Of a stretch of DNA of 64,000 bases, positions 62,201-64,000 are shown piece after piece (positions within the stretch are counted from its first letter, which is position 1; each line of letters opens with the position of its first letter). The stretch is taken from assembly GCA_003116995.1 (NCBI GenBank), contig BDSL01000077.1:310001-374000 (forward strand). Direction: 5' to 3'. Origin of the DNA: Yamagishiella unicocca (lineage: Eukaryota; Chlorophyta; Chlorophyceae; Chlamydomonadales; Volvocaceae). The notes beneath the pieces are model-generated. The model saw nothing but the letters and a program-made list of their open reading frames with translations. It was not told where the DNA came from and made no database searches. Position numbers and translations under genes: made by a program.

Positions 62201-64000
62201 GATGCGTCCCAGCGTGCGCGCGGGCCGGGCTGCCCCTTGACACATAGCCTCAACCGAACGGCAGACTCTTTCCGTCGCGCTTCACGGGCGGTCGTCGTCA
62301 TGGCGCCGCGGTCCTGATCCCCCTTTGCGGCCCCGCGCCCGCCCTTCCTAAACAGGAGCGCTGGCTTCCCCAGCCCCAGCCACATCGATGAAAACACTCC
62401 GCACAGCCTGGCGCTGGACCCCGACCTCATCCGGGGACTGGGGCTGGACCTGGGCATTCTGGGGCAGCACGGTAGGGCCCGGGGGGGATGGGAGGCGTTG
62501 GCGGTGCTGATTGAGACAACAGGGTTTCCAAGGCAAGCCAGAGGGGCTGGAGAGGCCGGACTTGGTGTCCGTCGTGGATGGCCGCAACCAGCTGTTCCGC
62601 TGTTTCGCCCCTCAGCGGCTGATAGGGCAGCACGGCACCCCTCCCCCGGCGCCCGGGGCCTGCGACACCTCCCTCGCCTCACCCCTGGTTTCCTGGCCCC
62701 TCCCTGGAGCTACCCACCCCTAGCCCATATGCGTGAAGCGCGCGCTCCCGCCCACCGTGCGTGTCCCGTCCTGCAGCGCCCTGTTGACCCCCCACCCTGT
62801 TGATTCACCGCCCTCGGTTTGTAGGCCGTGGATTCGCGGATTCTCTTATCAAACCCCGTCACCCCGTATCCTCGCTTTTATCTTAAATGCCGACTTACGG
62901 GCTTCCTCCTAAACCCGCCCCTCGCTCTTGCCCTCGCCCTCGTCGCAGCCCCCATCAAGAGCAACAAGAGCATGCGGGGCCACGCGAACGTCATCCGCGC
63001 GGCCGCCGTGGGGCAGCCCAACCCGGAGCTGGAGCGCTTCATGATCAACCTGGCGGTGTGCAACACGGTGGTGCCGGCCATCAGCGACGAGGGGCACTTC
63101 GTGTACCAGGTGGGAGAGGGCGCGGGGAGGGAGCGGGGGAGGGGAGGGTGCGGATGCGTGAGGGAAGCGGGGGGGGGGGGGATTTTGCACAAGACATGAA
63201 AACCCGTGCATAGAAGAAGGAAGGACTAAAGTGCGAGCCCGAGATATGTTTGGAACACGCCGTGTTTGCTGTCTGGGAGGGGGGGGGGTGAAGTTATAAA
63301 CGGAATCCCCCCTTCGCGGTCGGCCTCACTCCACCAGCCGCCGGCCCCCGCCCCGCCCGGGGTCAGACCGTCAGACTGCCAAACCGAAATCTTCTCCCGG
63401 TGGTAGTTCCTCTCCCTCTCTCTTTTTCCTATGTCGTACCCAACGGCTTCCTCACACCTCCCCCCCCCATCCCGCCATCAGGCTTCCTCCCCCGATGAGG
63501 AGGCGCTGGTCACCGGCGCCGCCTTCCTGGGCTATCGCCTCTACAGCCGCTCCACCGACAAGGTGGTCGTGGAGGTCCTTCGCACCGGCGAGTTCCTGGA
63601 CTACCATGTAGGGCCGGGGTAGCCCAGGAAACCCGGGGGGGGGGTTTTAGAGAATCCGTGGATCCACGGGGGGAGGACATCGACAAGGAGGAAAAGAGGG
63701 ACAACCAGGTAATCCATCCATAGGAGGAATGACACAGGAGGAGGAGGGAAAGTTCGGGGCGGGGGAGAGGGGCAGCGAGGAAATCCATAGGCGAAACGAT
63801 ATAGGAGGAGGTGGGATAGGCGCGGAGGAGAGGGGCAGCGAGGAAACCTACAGGAGAGGGAGAGGAATGTAGGTCGGGAGGAGAGGAGCGAGGGCGCTCC
63901 GTGGGAGTGTGAGCGAGCGCATTAGGGGAGGAGCCGAGGAGGCACCTCGGCAAGGGCGTGGCCTCGGTGCAGCGCGTAGCGATGGGATGACTGGTGGGGA
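56288..64000 (+). CDS. P4-type ATPase (phospholipid flippase), 3' truncated by window
   Basis: Exons in phase: 56288-56529, 57372-57562, 58138-58240, 58985-59078, 59432-59528, 59887-60100, 60446-60634, 60783-60863, 61457-61555, 61897-62000, 62374-62471, 62542 to about 62638 (end unsure), 62949-63109 and 63482-63607. P4-ATPases move aminophospholipids to the cytosolic leaflet. Signatures: [20 protein letters not shown] and [15 protein letters not shown] (TM1), [20 protein letters not shown], the actuator motif LDGETNLK across 59078/59432, TM3 ([20 protein letters not shown]), TM4 with the P4 hallmark [12 protein letters not shown], the phosphorylation site [12 protein letters not shown] (61897 exon) and the nucleotide-domain motif [10 protein letters not shown]. 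The start is not fixed; the first clear exon enters in phase 1 from an upstream exon. The region after 63607 is G-rich intron, so the ATP-binding and C-terminal membrane parts lie outside the window. Confidence 0.93.
56925..57065. repeat. 21-bp intronic minisatellite (GACGCAGCCGGGCTCGGGACG)
   Basis: Six to seven tandem units with single-base variants (CTTGGG, TTCGGG) in the first resolved flippase intron; the last unit is shortened. Confidence 0.92.
58335..58440. repeat. G-rich intronic repeat (GGGCCGGGGTCAGTTG)
   Basis: Irregular 15-17-bp units of GTCAGTTGGGCCGGG in the intron after exon 58138-58240. Confidence 0.8.
59551..59612 (-). repeat. Intron repeat family A copy (minus)
   Basis: CGAGGAAGACGCGTGGATGC, ACCATTTAGAACAGACGTTT and CGAGGCGCTCCAGG: reverse complement of the family A consensus, in a flippase intron. 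Confidence 0.75.
60388..60422 (+). repeat. Intron repeat family C copy
   Basis: CCTGTCCCTGTTGCGTAAAC followed by GGATTCTTATGCCC, ending ~20 bp before the acceptor of flippase exon 60446-60634. Same core as the inverted pair in the SQD1 intron. Confidence 0.7.
60700..60747 (+). repeat. Degenerate telomere-like CCCTAAAA words
   Basis: CCCTAAAACCCTAAAAGG then CCTAAAAG, CCTGAAACCCTAAAAAGC in a flippase intron: the reverse complement of the TTTTAGGG unit, interrupted by changes. Confidence 0.75.
61202..61275 (+). repeat. 23-bp tandem repeat, three copies
   Basis: CATCCACCGCGTGGCTCTCA plus CTG, three direct copies in the intron before exon 61457-61555. Confidence 0.92.
61733..61853 (+). repeat. 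39-bp tandem repeat, three copies
   Basis: CCCCCTGCTTCCTCGTACAC followed by GGGTCCTCCTCATCCTGCT, three direct copies, shortly before the exon encoding the DKTGT motif. Confidence 0.92.
62804..62858 (+). repeat. Intron repeat family B copy
   Basis: TCACCGCCCTCGGTTTGTAG, GCCGTGGATTCGCGGATTCT and CTTATCAAACCCC. It matches 23941-23998, in the oxygenase gene, almost base for base. Confidence 0.8.

Overview
The window looks like nuclear DNA of a green alga, most likely volvocine (Chlamydomonas/Volvox relatives). Coding exons are GC-rich and cut by many short GT-AG introns that are full of microsatellites. TTTTAGGG/TTTAGGG telomere-type repeats occur internally. The recognisable genes fit a photosynthetic protist: a plastid UDP-sulfoquinovose synthase, a carotenoid cleavage dioxygenase, secreted oxidase and fasciclin proteins, and a P4 lipid flippase. 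The species cannot be fixed from the sequence alone. Gene models were built by hand from exon phase, splice sites and protein continuity.

Layout. 0.4-1.1 kb (-): 5' part of a secreted fasciclin-domain gene. 1.1-10 kb: gene-poor and repeat-rich, with minisatellites, a duplicated ~235-250 bp block that ends in an alternating 8/7-bp telomeric array, and perfect palindromes. 10.0-15.6 kb (-): type II membrane protein resembling a GT54 (GnT-IV-like) glycosyltransferase. 16.6-19.6 kb (+): VID27-like gene, complete in five exons. 21.6-26.1 kb (-): 2-oxoglutarate/Fe(II) oxygenase. 26.8-29.5 kb: transposon-like element with ~275-bp inverted ends, 7-bp target duplications and an internal 168-177-bp satellite. 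30.5-35.5 kb (+): carotenoid cleavage dioxygenase, ten exons, 599 aa. 38.2-42.7 kb (+): copper-radical-oxidase (glyoxal oxidase) homologue, twelve exons, 568 aa, with both copper-site tyrosines replaced by leucine. 44.3-46.4 kb: repeat field bounded by ~88-bp direct repeats. 46.5 kb: tRNA-Glu(UUC). 47.8-52.6 kb (-): SQD1. 56.3 kb to the window end (+): P4-ATPase flippase, cut off by the window.

The genes do not form an operon or a recognisable cluster; they are independent nuclear genes. SQD1 and the dioxygenase share a link to plastid lipids and pigments, and the fasciclin and oxidase homologues are secretory. I found no defence system, CRISPR array or other clearly new multi-gene system. 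The strongest novelty candidates are the oxidase homologue without its catalytic tyrosines, the satellite-carrying transposon, the alternating telomere-like array beside a duplicated block, and families of short repeats that recur in introns of unrelated genes.
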